A stretch of 64,000 bases of DNA from Phycisphaeraceae bacterium (GTDB taxonomy: Bacteria; Planctomycetota; Phycisphaerae; Phycisphaerales; SM1A02), in assembly GCA_004213555.1 (NCBI GenBank), contig SHAP01000005.1:62001-126000 (forward strand). The letters are read 5' to 3'. The position numbers were made by a program, and so were the translations under genes. Under the pieces are notes generated by a model, which was given only the letters and a program-made list of their open reading frames with translations, ran no database searches and was not told the origin of the DNA. Of this stretch, positions 8,809-16,841 are shown piece after piece. Within the stretch, counting starts at the first letter, position 1. Each line of letters starts with the position of its first letter.

Positions 8809-9983
8809 TGATCTGGCCCGTGGCGGACTTCACTGTTGATCGCTTCCGACCACGTCAACTTTTTGCCTGAATAGGCTGAATCGCGTCCCATGATGGCCGT
8901 CATGGTGCTCTCTGCGACCCGCTTCCCTTCATTCAGATACGGCCCGCTTCCGCTGATTGAGGCGATCAAGTCGACGTGCTCTTGTTCATAGGGGTTTCGT
9001 CCGCCTTTGGTACGCCACGGAGACTCTCCAGTAATGATGGACCGTCCTCCGTCGGTTCGAAGGACGCCCCGGGTGCCCACGATTTCTTCGGCGACCTTTC
9101 CGGTGCAACCGTCAATCTGTCGGCACCAACTGGTCACTCGAACGTCGTTGTCGTATTCAAAATCGATGGCAAAGTGATCAAAGATGTTGCCCCATTCGGG
9201 GCCGGTTCGTACCTCGCGGCCTCCCATGCCGGTGGCTGATTTTGGCGTTCCACCAATGGCCCAATTGCACACATCGATGTTGTGAATGTGTTGTTCGACG
9301 ATGTGGTCTCCAGAGAGCCAAGTGAAATACAGCCAGTTGCGCATCTGCCATTCGGTGTCCGTCATGGTGTCCGTGCGATCCACTCGCCAAAGGAAGCCCT
9401 GATTCCACCAGCAACTCGCGCTCCGTATTTCTCCAATTCGTCCATCTTGGACCTGCTTCATGGCTTCCAGATAAGGCTGCTGGTGGCGGCGTTGGGTGCC
9501 CGACACGACCGAGAGCTTTTTGCTCTTCGCTTCGGATGCCGCGGCAAGGACTGTGCGTACTCCGGGAGCATCGACTGCTACGGGTTTTTCCATGAAGACG
9601 TGCTTGTCGGCGGCCACTGCCGCGGCAAAGTGTTCGGGACGAAAATGCGGCGGTGTTGCCAAAATCACCATGTCGATATCAGCGGACAAGACTTTTTGAA
9701 AGGCGTCGAATCCTGAGAAGGTGGTCTCTGGGGTCACAAAAGATCGTGGCTCATTGACCAGCTTCGCTGCTGCCGATTGAACACGTTCGGTGAACACATC
9801 CCCCAAGGCAACGATGCGAACCATTGGGGATGACGAAAGGCAATTCCAGATTGCTCCGGTACCTCGACCACCGCATCCAATGACGCCAACCCGGATGACT
9901 TCTTCGGAGTGGCTGGCGAATGCATATGGCGCCAGGGCTGCGGCCGCCCCAGTGCTTAGAAAGTGTCGACGGGAGTGGGTCAT
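8757..9983 (-). CDS. Tat-exported Gfo/Idh/MocA family oxidoreductase
   Basis: A 408-residue dinucleotide-dependent oxidoreductase. The N-terminus carries a twin-arginine signal (SRRHFLSTGAAAALAPYAFA), then the Rossmann motif VGVIGCGGRGTG and the E-K-P-V-A catalytic lysine region typical of Gfo/Idh/MocA sugar dehydrogenases. Exported members are abundant in planctomycetes and usually act on sugars, but the substrate cannot be read here. Its ATG overlaps the stop of the upstream SUMF-like gene (ATGA, 9980-9983), so the two are probably co-translated. The 3' end overlaps the convergent gene by 52 nt. Confidence 0.92.
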   Translation of the reverse strand: MTHSRRHFLSTGAAAALAPYAFASHSEEVIRVGVIGCGGRGTGAIWNCLSSSPMVRIVALGDVFTERVQSAAAKLVNEPRSFVTPETTFSGFDAFQKVLSADIDMVILATPPHFRPEHFAAAVAADKHVFMEKPVAVDAPGVRTVLAAASEAKSKKLSVVSGTQRRHQQPYLEAMKQVQDGRIGEIRSASCWWNQGFLWRVDRTDTMTDTEWQMRNWLYFTWLSGDHIVEQHIHNIDVCNWAIGGTPKSATGMGGREVRTGPEWGNIFDHFAIDFEYDNDVRVTSWCRQIDGCTGKVAEEIVGTRGVLRTDGGRSIITGESPWRTKGGRNPYEQEHVDLIASISGSGPYLNEGKRVAESTMTAIMGRDSAYSGKKLTWSEAINSEVRHGPDHYAFGPLSVRPVSVPGS

Positions 9984-10831
9984 CCGGAAAGTCCTTTTTC
10001 TTTCAAACGTGCGGGGTCCGGCTTGGCGTCTTCTGGAGATTCATCGGGTTTGGGCTCGTGTTCGATGCCTTTTGCTCGGGCCTTGGCTGGTTTGCCTTCG
10101 GCGTCGCGTTCGAGGACCAGCCGAAGGCCAACGAATCCGCCATCGGCAAGCCACCAAATGCTTTGGGGATCCTGAGGGTCGCTGGCGTTCCAATTGTCCA
10201 TGTCCTCGGGAACCGCCTTGGGGGGAAACGCGTCTTGGACCAGGGTTTCGTAACAGCCACCATACGTGAGGTGCTCACCCTTGAGTCCAGTCACCCATTC
10301 GGAGGCGTTGCCGAACAAGTCGACCAAGCCAAGCGCGTCGGGCTTTTTTTCCCCCAGAGGATGGGTGACCCAGTCGGCATTTTCATCGAGCCACGCATGT
10401 TCCAAAATATTGTCTTGCGTGATCTTCGAGCGACGGGCCAACAGTTTCCATTCTGATTCCGTTGGAAGCCGGTACTGGCGGCTGGTCTTGAGCGAGAGCC
10501 AGCGGGCAAAACAGCGGGCGTGCCGGTATTGCACACTGATGGCGGGGTATCCGTTGTGGCCAAAGGAGCGGTCCATGGCGATGTACGGTTTGCTGGGCCG
10601 GGCGATGATGTCACTCGACTCGGCTACGGATGATTCTGACTCCGCCTTTCGATCCAGTTCGAATCGGTACGCATCAAGCAGATCCCAGCTGACCTCGGTC
10701 CTGCCCACAAAGAAGGCGTTCGGAACGCCTTGCTCGGGCGCGGCTTCGACCGGGATCATGTCAAAGGTGTGAATGGTGCCCGGAACTTTTTGGCTGAGAA
10801 CATCGGCAGCGAGAAGAATCGTGAGGATCAT
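9980..10831 (-). CDS. SUMF1/formylglycine-generating-enzyme-like protein
   Basis: A 283-residue protein of the FGE-sulfatase fold, recognised by YRLPTESEWKLLARR, LGLVDLFGNASEWVTG and WWLADGGFVGLRLV. ATG 10831 gives MILTILLAADVLS, a short signal-like N-terminus; an in-frame TTG lies at 10849. Genuine formylglycine-generating enzymes carry two active-site cysteines near the end, in a region rich in R and S. Here that region reads YGGCYETL with no second cysteine, so true sulfatase activation is unlikely and a binding or other role is more probable. No sulfatase lies nearby. TATGTT (10840-10845) ends 8 nt before the start. The acidic, lysine-rich C-terminal 45 residues look disordered. Confidence 0.8.
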   Translation of the reverse strand: MILTILLAADVLSQKVPGTIHTFDMIPVEAAPEQGVPNAFFVGRTEVSWDLLDAYRFELDRKAESESSVAESSDIIARPSKPYIAMDRSFGHNGYPAISVQYRHARCFARWLSLKTSRQYRLPTESEWKLLARRSKITQDNILEHAWLDENADWVTHPLGEKKPDALGLVDLFGNASEWVTGLKGEHLTYGGCYETLVQDAFPPKAVPEDMDNWNASDPQDPQSIWWLADGGFVGLRLVLERDAEGKPAKARAKGIEHEPKPDESPEDAKPDPARLKEKGLSG

Positions 10832-10833
10832 CG

Positions 10834-11247
10834 ATGGCAAACATACCAACCAATTTGCTCCGGATACACTTTGAATCGATGGAGTTAGAAGGTTCCCACA
10901 ACGTTCTGGTGGAAGCGACGCCTCGCTTTGCCCCCGAGCACAGCGATCCCAAGCAGGGTCGTTGGATCTTCATCTACAGCATTCGTATTGAGAACCAATC
11001 TGATGGCCCGATCCGCATTCTGGTTCGCCACTGGGAAATCGTGGACGCGGATGGTGACATGAACACAATTGATGACGAAGGAGTGGTGGGGTGCCAGCCT
11101 CGTCTTGATCCGGGTGAGTCATTCGAGTACGAATCTTTTTGTGCCCTTCCAACCGCATGGGGCACCATGGAGGGGCATTACATGGCCGAAGACCGATACG
11201 GCCAGCCCATGCAGGTGCAGATTCCACGGATGCACTTGCATCCATGA
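10834..11247 (+). CDS. apaG: ApaG (Co2+/Mg2+ efflux-associated) protein
   Basis: A 137-residue ApaG homologue, a small FN3-like beta-sandwich protein linked to divalent-cation and dinucleotide polyphosphate phenotypes; its molecular role is unsettled. Diagnostic segments are YSIRIENQSDGPIRILVRHWEI, EGVVGCQPRLDPGESFEY, and GTMEGHY near the C-terminus. It is about 12 residues longer than usual, so ATG 10879 is an alternative start. With ATG 10834 only 2 nt separate it from the divergent SUMF-like start at 10831, so one of the two promoters must lie inside coding sequence. Confidence 0.9.
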   Translation: MANIPTNLLRIHFESMELEGSHNVLVEATPRFAPEHSDPKQGRWIFIYSIRIENQSDGPIRILVRHWEIVDADGDMNTIDDEGVVGCQPRLDPGESFEYESFCALPTAWGTMEGHYMAEDRYGQPMQVQIPRMHLHP

Positions 11248-11265
11248 AGACGAGTTGAATTTGAA

Positions 11266-12090
11266 TCACACCGGCAACTCGTCGGGCAGGCTTTCGAGCG
11301 CTTCGGTCAAAATTTCCGTGCCGGTTTCCGTGATCAAGACATCATGTTCGTGATGAACCGACCGTGAGCCGTCCGCAATGTTGATGGGCCAAGCGCGGTG
11401 CTCTTGGCTGGTTTCTCCGGTGCCGGTGGCAATCATGGGCTCCAACGCGACCAGCATGCCGGGCTTCCACCGCACACGGCATTCGGTCCATTCGCCGGGG
11501 TAGCTCGGTCTGACGTTGGCGATGAACGGGGCTTCATGCAATTGACGTCCGAGGCCGTGGCCGCCAAAGCCACGGACCAAATGCAGACCGAGTTGGCCTT
11601 CGACCAAGTCTTGCACGGCCACCGCCCAATCCAACAACTCTCCGCCTGGCTTGATGGCGGCGATCCCTGTGCGAAGGCTTGCGATCCCGGCATCCATGAG
11701 CGCTCGATCCGTCGGATCCGGAGGGCCAAGGTGATAGGTCCACGCGGCGTCACCAATGAAGCCATCTTTGAGCGCGCCGACATCGACCTTGATCAGGTCG
11801 CCTTGGGCGAACGGCAACTCATCGTTTGAAGGATGACCGTGCACAACACATTCGTTGCGGCTGATGCACGCTTGACCCGGGAAGGGGGGAAGCCGCTGGA
11901 CGCGGTAGCCCAAGAAGCAACTCTTGGCGTTGTGCTCCCACAAGGTTTCGCCAACCCAGCGGTCCAGTTGGGTGGGAGTGATGCCCGGGCGAAGGCGTTC
12001 CACCACCATTTGGTGCACTTTGACCACAACTTCGGCCGCAGCGCGGCATTGGTCAATTTCCTTGGGGTTCAGCACAGGGATGGGTCGCAC
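11266..12090 (-). CDS. map: methionine aminopeptidase, type I
   Basis: This protein removes N-terminal methionine from new proteins. The five metal ligands are visible in order: two aspartates in DVGALKDGFIGDAAW, histidine in GFGGHGLGRQLHEAP, glutamate in LEPM, and a final glutamate in HHEHDVLIT. The frame is open further upstream, but GTG 12090 is chosen because TACAAT (minus strand, 12100-12105) ends 9 nt before it, giving 274 residues; GTG 12075 is an alternative. It pairs functionally with def and fmt at 57968-59442, although it lies far from them. It is divergent from pyrC with a 39-nt spacer. Confidence 0.93.
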   Translation of the reverse strand: MRPIPVLNPKEIDQCRAAAEVVVKVHQMVVERLRPGITPTQLDRWVGETLWEHNAKSCFLGYRVQRLPPFPGQACISRNECVVHGHPSNDELPFAQGDLIKVDVGALKDGFIGDAAWTYHLGPPDPTDRALMDAGIASLRTGIAAIKPGGELLDWAVAVQDLVEGQLGLHLVRGFGGHGLGRQLHEAPFIANVRPSYPGEWTECRVRWKPGMLVALEPMIATGTGETSQEHRAWPINIADGSRSVHHEHDVLITETGTEILTEALESLPDELPV

Positions 12091-12099
12091 GGGACGGCA

Positions 12100-12121
12100 A
12101 TTGTACTGATTCGCGTAGCAT
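12100..12121. promoter_or_regulatory. back-to-back -10 elements of map and pyrC
   Basis: TACAAT on the minus strand (12100-12105) ends 9 nt before map GTG 12090. TAGCAT on the plus strand (12116-12121) ends 8 nt before pyrC ATG 12130. The two hexamers are 10 nt apart, so both promoters occupy the same 39-nt spacer. Confidence 0.5.
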
Positions 12122-12129
12122 CGACAGAT

Positions 12130-13443
12130 ATGTCCAGACTCTTGATTCGTGGTGGCCACTGTGTTCGCCCAGATGGCGTGACCCAACAGAACATTCTGAT
12201 TGAAAACGGCGCGTTCCTCGATTTTGACCCGCCAGCCTCAGCCCATACAGATGACGTCATCGATGCCACGGGCATGCACGTCTTCCCTGGGTTGATCGAC
12301 GATCAGGTTCATTTTCGTGAGCCCGGTCTCACGCACAAGGAGGACCTTCGCACCGGATCCATGGCGGCCGCGAAAGGGGGCGTGACGGCATTCATGGAGA
12401 TGCCCAACACCTCGCCCACCACCACCTCCGCGGACGCCCTCTCCGCCAAGCTGGCCCGCGCGAAGCGGTCTTGTGTGGTGGACTATGGGTTCTTCGGGGG
12501 AGCGACCGGGCAGAACACCGCGTGGCTCCGTGAAGAAACACGAGCGTGCGGTATCAAAATTTTCATTGGTTCTTCAACGGGTGACCTGTTGGTTGATGAA
12601 CAAGAATTGCTGGAAGAAATCTTCGCCCAAACCCGCCTGCCCATTGCAGCCCACTGCGAAGACGAGACGTTGGTTCGAGCCAACGCGGCCGCCCTCGATG
12701 GTGGGCTCGTCATTTCCGACCACTCCAAAATCAGGAACGCGGAAGCGGCCGCCAAGAGTGCGGCCCGGACCATTGATTTGGCCCGAAGGCACAAGCACCG
12801 ATTTCATCTGCTGCACGTCTCCAGCGCTGCCGAATGTGATGTGCTTCGTGATCGCCCGGAATGGGTGACCGCCGAGGCTTGCCCCCACCATTTGTTCTTC
12901 GACACCACCGACTACGACCGACTGGGTTCTCGGGTGCAGATGAACCCGGCCCTGAAAAGCCCAGAAGACAAAGAGGCGGTCTGGGCGGCCTTGCAAGATG
13001 GCACCATCGAGGTGTTGGCGACCGATCACGCCCCTCACACCCTGGAAGAAAAAGACGAGCCATACCCTCGAAGTCCATCGGGTCTTCCCTCCATCGAGTG
13101 GTTGTTGCCCTTAATGATCAATGCTGCTTCGGAGGGTCGATGCACTTTTGAACAAATCGCGGCTTGGGGTGCGGCCAACCCAGCAAAAATTTGGGATTTG
13201 AAAGGCAAGGGGAGCTTGAAGGTTGGTCTTGATGCCGACTTCAGCATTGTCGACACAGAAGCATTGTCAGAAGTGCAAGACGGCTCCCAAGTGACCAAGT
13301 GCAATTGGTCTCCTTGGCATGGTTCTGCTTTGAGGGGCATGGTGTGCTCCACGTGGGTGCGGGGTTTCCGTGCGTACCACGAAGGTCAATTCGCAGATCC
13401 AGGATCGGCCCAGCCCCTGCAGTACGAGCGAGGTGTGTCGTGA
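12130..13443 (+). CDS. pyrC: dihydroorotase, class I
   Basis: A 437-residue zinc amidohydrolase that closes carbamoyl-aspartate to dihydroorotate in pyrimidine synthesis. HFREPG follows the first metal motif (here DDQVHFREPG, with Q at the position usually held by the first histidine of H-x-H), then MPNTSPTT, HCEDE, LLHVSS and the late ATDHAPH aspartate motif. Replacement of the first histidine is worth noting, because class I enzymes normally use both histidines. Start ATG 12130 is preceded by TAGCAT 8 nt upstream; a longer open frame upstream is antisense to map. It overlaps the next gene by a GTGA. Confidence 0.9.
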   Translation: MSRLLIRGGHCVRPDGVTQQNILIENGAFLDFDPPASAHTDDVIDATGMHVFPGLIDDQVHFREPGLTHKEDLRTGSMAAAKGGVTAFMEMPNTSPTTTSADALSAKLARAKRSCVVDYGFFGGATGQNTAWLREETRACGIKIFIGSSTGDLLVDEQELLEEIFAQTRLPIAAHCEDETLVRANAAALDGGLVISDHSKIRNAEAAAKSAARTIDLARRHKHRFHLLHVSSAAECDVLRDRPEWVTAEACPHHLFFDTTDYDRLGSRVQMNPALKSPEDKEAVWAALQDGTIEVLATDHAPHTLEEKDEPYPRSPSGLPSIEWLLPLMINAASEGRCTFEQIAAWGAANPAKIWDLKGKGSLKVGLDADFSIVDTEALSEVQDGSQVTKCNWSPWHGSALRGMVCSTWVRGFRAYHEGQFADPGSAQPLQYERGVS

Positions 13444-13886
13444 TTTGGCTTCATGCTCTCTGGGTTTTTTTGGCGGGGATGTTGCAGCCGGTGCAATCGG
13501 GCATGAACGCTGAACTAAGCCGCCATGCCGCAGCACCATTGACGGCGGCCACTTGGAACATGCTGCTTGGCTTCGTGGTGGTGGCGCTGATTTGCGTCTT
13601 TGCGGGGGCTCCAGTCCCCGGGGTCAATCTGCTGCGGGTCGCCCCAGTGTGGAGCCTTTGGGGAGGACTGTGCGGCGCAATCATTGTCTTCACCATGCTC
13701 TTCAACGCCCCGGTCCTTGGGGCGGTGTTGTTGCTGTCGTGCTTCTTGTTGGGGCAGTTGACGAGTTCGTCGATCTTGGACCAGTTTGGCCTCATGGGGT
13801 TTCCGCAGCGGTCGATCTCGGACCAACGCTTGGTGGGCTTGGTGTTGGTGGTGGCGGGGGTGATTCTGCTGCTGCGAGCGCGTTAG
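13440..13886 (+). CDS. DMT-type membrane protein, YdcZ family
   Basis: A 148-residue membrane protein with about five hydrophobic segments, resembling the YdcZ (DUF606) branch of the drug/metabolite transporter superfamily. The N-terminal ALWVFLAGMLQPVQSGMNAEL matches the family pattern of a helix followed by P-[VI]-Q-x-x-x-N. GTG 13440 overlaps the pyrC stop (GTGA), so translation is probably coupled; ORF extension upstream runs inside pyrC. Its 3' end overlaps the convergent xthA by 4 nt. The substrate is unknown. Confidence 0.8.
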   Translation: MIWLHALWVFLAGMLQPVQSGMNAELSRHAAAPLTAATWNMLLGFVVVALICVFAGAPVPGVNLLRVAPVWSLWGGLCGAIIVFTMLFNAPVLGAVLLLSCFLLGQLTSSSILDQFGLMGFPQRSISDQRLVGLVLVVAGVILLLRAR

Positions 13887-14668
13887 TCCTCGAGATCCAC
13901 AATCAAAGGGGCGTGGTCGGAGGGTTTTCCGATGTCGAGCTCTGCATGCGCTTTTCGCTCATCGCGGTCCACCTGAACCTGGGTCACTCGGCGGTTCAGG
14001 CTCTCGGAGAGCAGGGCGTGATCGATACGCAGACCGTCATTTTTGGGGAAGCCTAAATTTCGATAGTCCCACCACGTGAACACGCCGCCTTCGGCCTCAA
14101 TGGATTCGTGGGGGTCAATGAGGCCAAAGTCCCGAACGTGCTGGATCGCTTCACGGACCGAGTCGTGGCACAGGACGCTTTCTCGCCACTTGTCGATGTT
14201 CTTGGCGTCAGTGTCACGAGGCGCGCAGTTCCAGTCCCCAAGAATCGCCAGATCGGACTGGGGATCTTCGAGTCGATCCAGGTGGTTTCGCATGGCGGCG
14301 AGCCACTTCAGCTTGTATTCATGCTTGTCGCTGCCGACTTCTTTGCCGTTGGGGATGTAGGCGCTGGCGATGCGGATTCCCCCGGTATCTCCGAGAATGA
14401 ACCTTGCTTGCGGGTCTTCAAAGTTGTCGAGGCCTTCCGAAATCACTTCGATTGGGGCCTTGCTGACCAGGGCCACCCCGTTGTATGTCTTTTGGCCTAC
14501 CGCGGCCAGATGCCAGCCCGCTGACTCAATGGCTTCTTTGGGGAGATCTTCGACGAGGGACTTTGTTTCTTGAAGGCAGACCACATCGGGTTGCCACCGG
14601 TCCAGAAATCGGAAGAAACGATCGTGGCGGGGCTTCAGGCTGTTGACGTTCCAAGAGACGATTCGCAT
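13883..14668 (-). CDS. xthA: exodeoxyribonuclease III
   Basis: A 261-residue Mg2+-dependent exonuclease/AP endonuclease of the ExoIII family, acting in base-excision repair. Visible motifs are MRIVSWNVNSLKPR, LQETK (metal glutamate), NGVALVSK, GDWNCAPRDTD and the terminal SDHAPLIVDL with the catalytic histidine. A CCGGAG-type site lies upstream of ATG 14668 and TAAAAT is 18 nt upstream, within the 3' end of the exonuclease gene that precedes it on the same strand 21 nt away. The two repair nucleases may be co-transcribed. Confidence 0.94.
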   Translation of the reverse strand: MRIVSWNVNSLKPRHDRFFRFLDRWQPDVVCLQETKSLVEDLPKEAIESAGWHLAAVGQKTYNGVALVSKAPIEVISEGLDNFEDPQARFILGDTGGIRIASAYIPNGKEVGSDKHEYKLKWLAAMRNHLDRLEDPQSDLAILGDWNCAPRDTDAKNIDKWRESVLCHDSVREAIQHVRDFGLIDPHESIEAEGGVFTWWDYRNLGFPKNDGLRIDHALLSESLNRRVTQVQVDRDERKAHAELDIGKPSDHAPLIVDLED

Positions 14669-14689
14669 GGCTGGGACTCCGGAGGCATT

Positions 14690-15229
14690 TTAGGCATCTT
14701 GCTTCAGCTCGCCGGTCGCCACCAGTTGGTCAAGAAACATGTTCCCAGTGCGGTCGCGGTGAAGCATGAGTTTGGCCAGGCCCAGTGCGTCGTCCAGAGC
14801 GCGATGTTCACGGTTGCGATGGATCTTGTATCGATCAAGCAAGCTGGACAGCGCGACAAAGCTGATATTTTCTCTGCGCCATTTGATCTGTCGCACCGAG
14901 CAACGCCAAGGCAGGGCATTGGTCCACGCGGCGGTCCGGCGGAGCATGGCCCGATCGAACGAGGCATTGTGGGCCACCACCAATTCGACATCTTTCAGTT
15001 GATCAATCAAAGCGCGGGGGACTGTTTTGCCTTGACGCAGTTCCTCTGAAATTCCATGCACGCCAAAGGCATCTGGGGTAGAAGGTGGCCCCTCCTCATG
15101 CAGCGCGCTGTGACCCCACATGATGTTGGCGTGTTGCCGGGTCCGCTCCACCATGACCAAGCCAAACTCGATCATGCGGTCCTCGGGGCCCGTGCCACTG
15201 GTTTCGGTATCAACAACCGCGATGCGCAT
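14690..15229 (-). CDS. DnaQ-like (DEDDh) 3'-5' exonuclease
   Basis: A 179-residue stand-alone exonuclease of the DEDDh type. DTETSG supplies the first D and E, HNASFDR the second D, and HRALDDA the histidine and last aspartate; HGI follows the first strand as in DNA polymerase III epsilon. It is shorter than polymerase epsilon and lacks an obvious polymerase-binding tail, so it may be a proofreading subunit or an RNase T/ORN-like nuclease. TAGGTT (15237-15242, minus) ends 7 nt before ATG 15229. It precedes xthA on the same strand. Confidence 0.88.
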   Translation of the reverse strand: MRIAVVDTETSGTGPEDRMIEFGLVMVERTRQHANIMWGHSALHEEGPPSTPDAFGVHGISEELRQGKTVPRALIDQLKDVELVVAHNASFDRAMLRRTAAWTNALPWRCSVRQIKWRRENISFVALSSLLDRYKIHRNREHRALDDALGLAKLMLHRDRTGNMFLDQLVATGELKQDA

Positions 15230-15249
15230 GTGCGTGAACCTACCTTGGA

Positions 15250-15277
15250 TTGACCAGACTTCTGGACTTGCTATACT
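15250..15277 (+). promoter_or_regulatory. sigma-70-type promoter of tRNA-fMet
   Basis: TTGACC (15250-15255) and TATACT (15272-15277) are separated by 16 nt, close to the sigma-70 consensus. The predicted transcription start, near 15284, is about 9 nt before the mature tRNA 5' end. Confidence 0.8.
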
Positions 15278-15292
15278 TGTTGTCTTACCTGA

Positions 15293-15366
<74 letters not shown>

Positions 15367-15378
15367 TTTTTTGAATTG

Positions 15379-15410
15379 GCCCTCTCCACTGCTGAAGAGG
15401 GCTTTTTTTT
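15379..15410 (+). terminator. Rho-independent terminator of tRNA-fMet
   Basis: GCCCTCT (15379-15385) pairs perfectly with AGAGGGC (15396-15402) and is followed directly by eight T residues. It begins 13 nt after the tRNA. Confidence 0.92.
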
Positions 15411-15715
15411 CGCTGCCAAGGCCTTACAAGTGCTTTGTTCGAATGCCAACCCAATCCTCGAATATGTCCAGGCCGGCTGATGTTTTTGGCCACTGACTTG
15501 GTTTGTATTGACGCTTCTCTTCGGTGGAATTGCGGGATTTCAGCTTGCTCGCCATTCCAAAGAGTCATTCGGCATTTTTTTGATGGTGGCAAGATCGGCT
15601 TCCATCGCTGTCATTGCGCTGTCAATTGATCTCAAAACCACCATCAGTTTGTACATTGTTTCCTGATGTGTTCTTGGATGCCTTTGTTTGTCCATCACGA
15701 GCGAGAGGAATACGT
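15411..15715. other. gene-free stretch upstream of the PETase-like gene
   Basis: These 305 nt hold no frame with recognisable coding similarity and no clear hairpin or RNA motif. A TTGATC (15626-15631) and a TACATT (15652-15657) are too far apart (20 nt) for a confident promoter. The stretch probably carries the regulatory region of the gene at 15716. Confidence 0.5.
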
Positions 15716-16633
15716 ATGGCCTGCCCCCGATTGTGCTTTCGATTGGATCTTCTCGTCTGCTCTTCGATCCTCGCTTGCACAGGCTGTCTGGTCAATCCGC
15801 CGGCAGCACCGGGGGCGGCGACAAGTACATCATCTTCAATTTCTCCCGAAGACCTCCTCGCAGCTGCAAGGGCTCAAGGTCCGTGGGATGTGCGTTCACT
15901 CACGGAATCCGATGGTTTAAGAAATGGTCCGGACTATGACGGCGCCACCATTTACTACCCGGTATCTGGAGCCGACACGCCAACCCCTGATCACAAATTT
16001 TCCATCATGGCTTTCTGCCCAGGATTTCGAGGATCAGAGCGCTCGATGGCGCCTTGGGGGAAATTCATGGCCTCTCATGGCGTGGTGGCCATCACGTTGG
16101 GCACCAACAGCCTGTCAGATTCCCCCCCCGCGCGAGGTCGAGCTCTCCTCGATGCTCTCGAGACTGTCCGCATCGAAAACACTCGCGCAGGATCGCCGCT
16201 CTTGGGCAAACTGGCGATCGACCGTGTTGGTGTTGCTGGCTGGTCTATGGGCGGGGGAGGCGCCCAACACGCGGCGGTGAAGGATTCGAATCTTCGCGGG
16301 GTGGTGGCCATGCTCCCCTGGCAGCCAGGCCATGCTTTCAAACACAATGTGCCAATTATGATTCTTGCTGGTGAAAATGATCGCATTGCATCAGCCGAAA
16401 GAAACGCTCGGCCTCATTTTGAGCAAACGCCAAAATCCACCATCAAGTCCTATTACGAAATAAAGAACGGGGACCATCTTGTGATCAACCGGCCCAGCAG
16501 GCGGCAGGGCGACATTGGTGCATGGGTCTTGGCTTGGGTAAAAACCTACGTAGAAGGCAATTCAAGTTACGAAGTCATTCTTGATCAAAAGCCACCAAGT
16601 TCCAGTTGGTACGTGAGTGACCGGAAGAAGTAA
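15716..16633 (+). CDS. PET-hydrolase/cutinase-like alpha/beta-hydrolase lipoprotein
   Basis: A 305-residue exported hydrolase. The N-terminus has a hydrophobic segment ending S-I-L-A-C21, a plausible lipobox. The remainder follows the polyester hydrolase (cutinase/PETase) family along its whole length: the opening region with ATIYYPVSG; F104 in PGFRGSE, where Ideonella PETase has the oxyanion-hole tyrosine; HGVVAITLGTNS; nucleophile Ser177 in GWSMGGGG; Trp202 in LPWQPG at the PETase Trp185 position; Asp222 in GENDRIA; and His254 in GDHLVIN. The cysteine pair flanking the PETase active site is absent. Natural substrates could be cutin-like or other polyesters, or smaller esters. ATG 15716 was chosen because it starts the signal sequence; the frame is open to 15614. 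No operon partners. Confidence 0.85.
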   Translation: MACPRLCFRLDLLVCSSILACTGCLVNPPAAPGAATSTSSSISPEDLLAAARAQGPWDVRSLTESDGLRNGPDYDGATIYYPVSGADTPTPDHKFSIMAFCPGFRGSERSMAPWGKFMASHGVVAITLGTNSLSDSPPARGRALLDALETVRIENTRAGSPLLGKLAIDRVGVAGWSMGGGGAQHAAVKDSNLRGVVAMLPWQPGHAFKHNVPIMILAGENDRIASAERNARPHFEQTPKSTIKSYYEIKNGDHLVINRPSRRQGDIGAWVLAWVKTYVEGNSSYEVILDQKPPSSSWYVSDRKK

Positions 16634-16841
16634 TCGTCACGGTTAAGTTGTTGTGCTCAACGACCAGTTGGATTTGTTCTGTTGCACCGTTCAGGTGGTG
16701 AGTTGGTGTGCTCCTCATTGCCCCTCCTGGTCATCTGAAAAGCCCACGGATTTTTGATTTTTTGTCATTCTTCAGCATGGAATCTCTACCGGCCGCCGAA
16801 CACGGCCGCCCCAAAGGCATAATATTCTGCACAAAATTCCC

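Noticed and set aside
15624-15657. TTGATC and TACATT as a promoter for the PETase-like gene
   Set aside because: The 20-nt spacing is outside the usual range, so it was not listed as a promoter.
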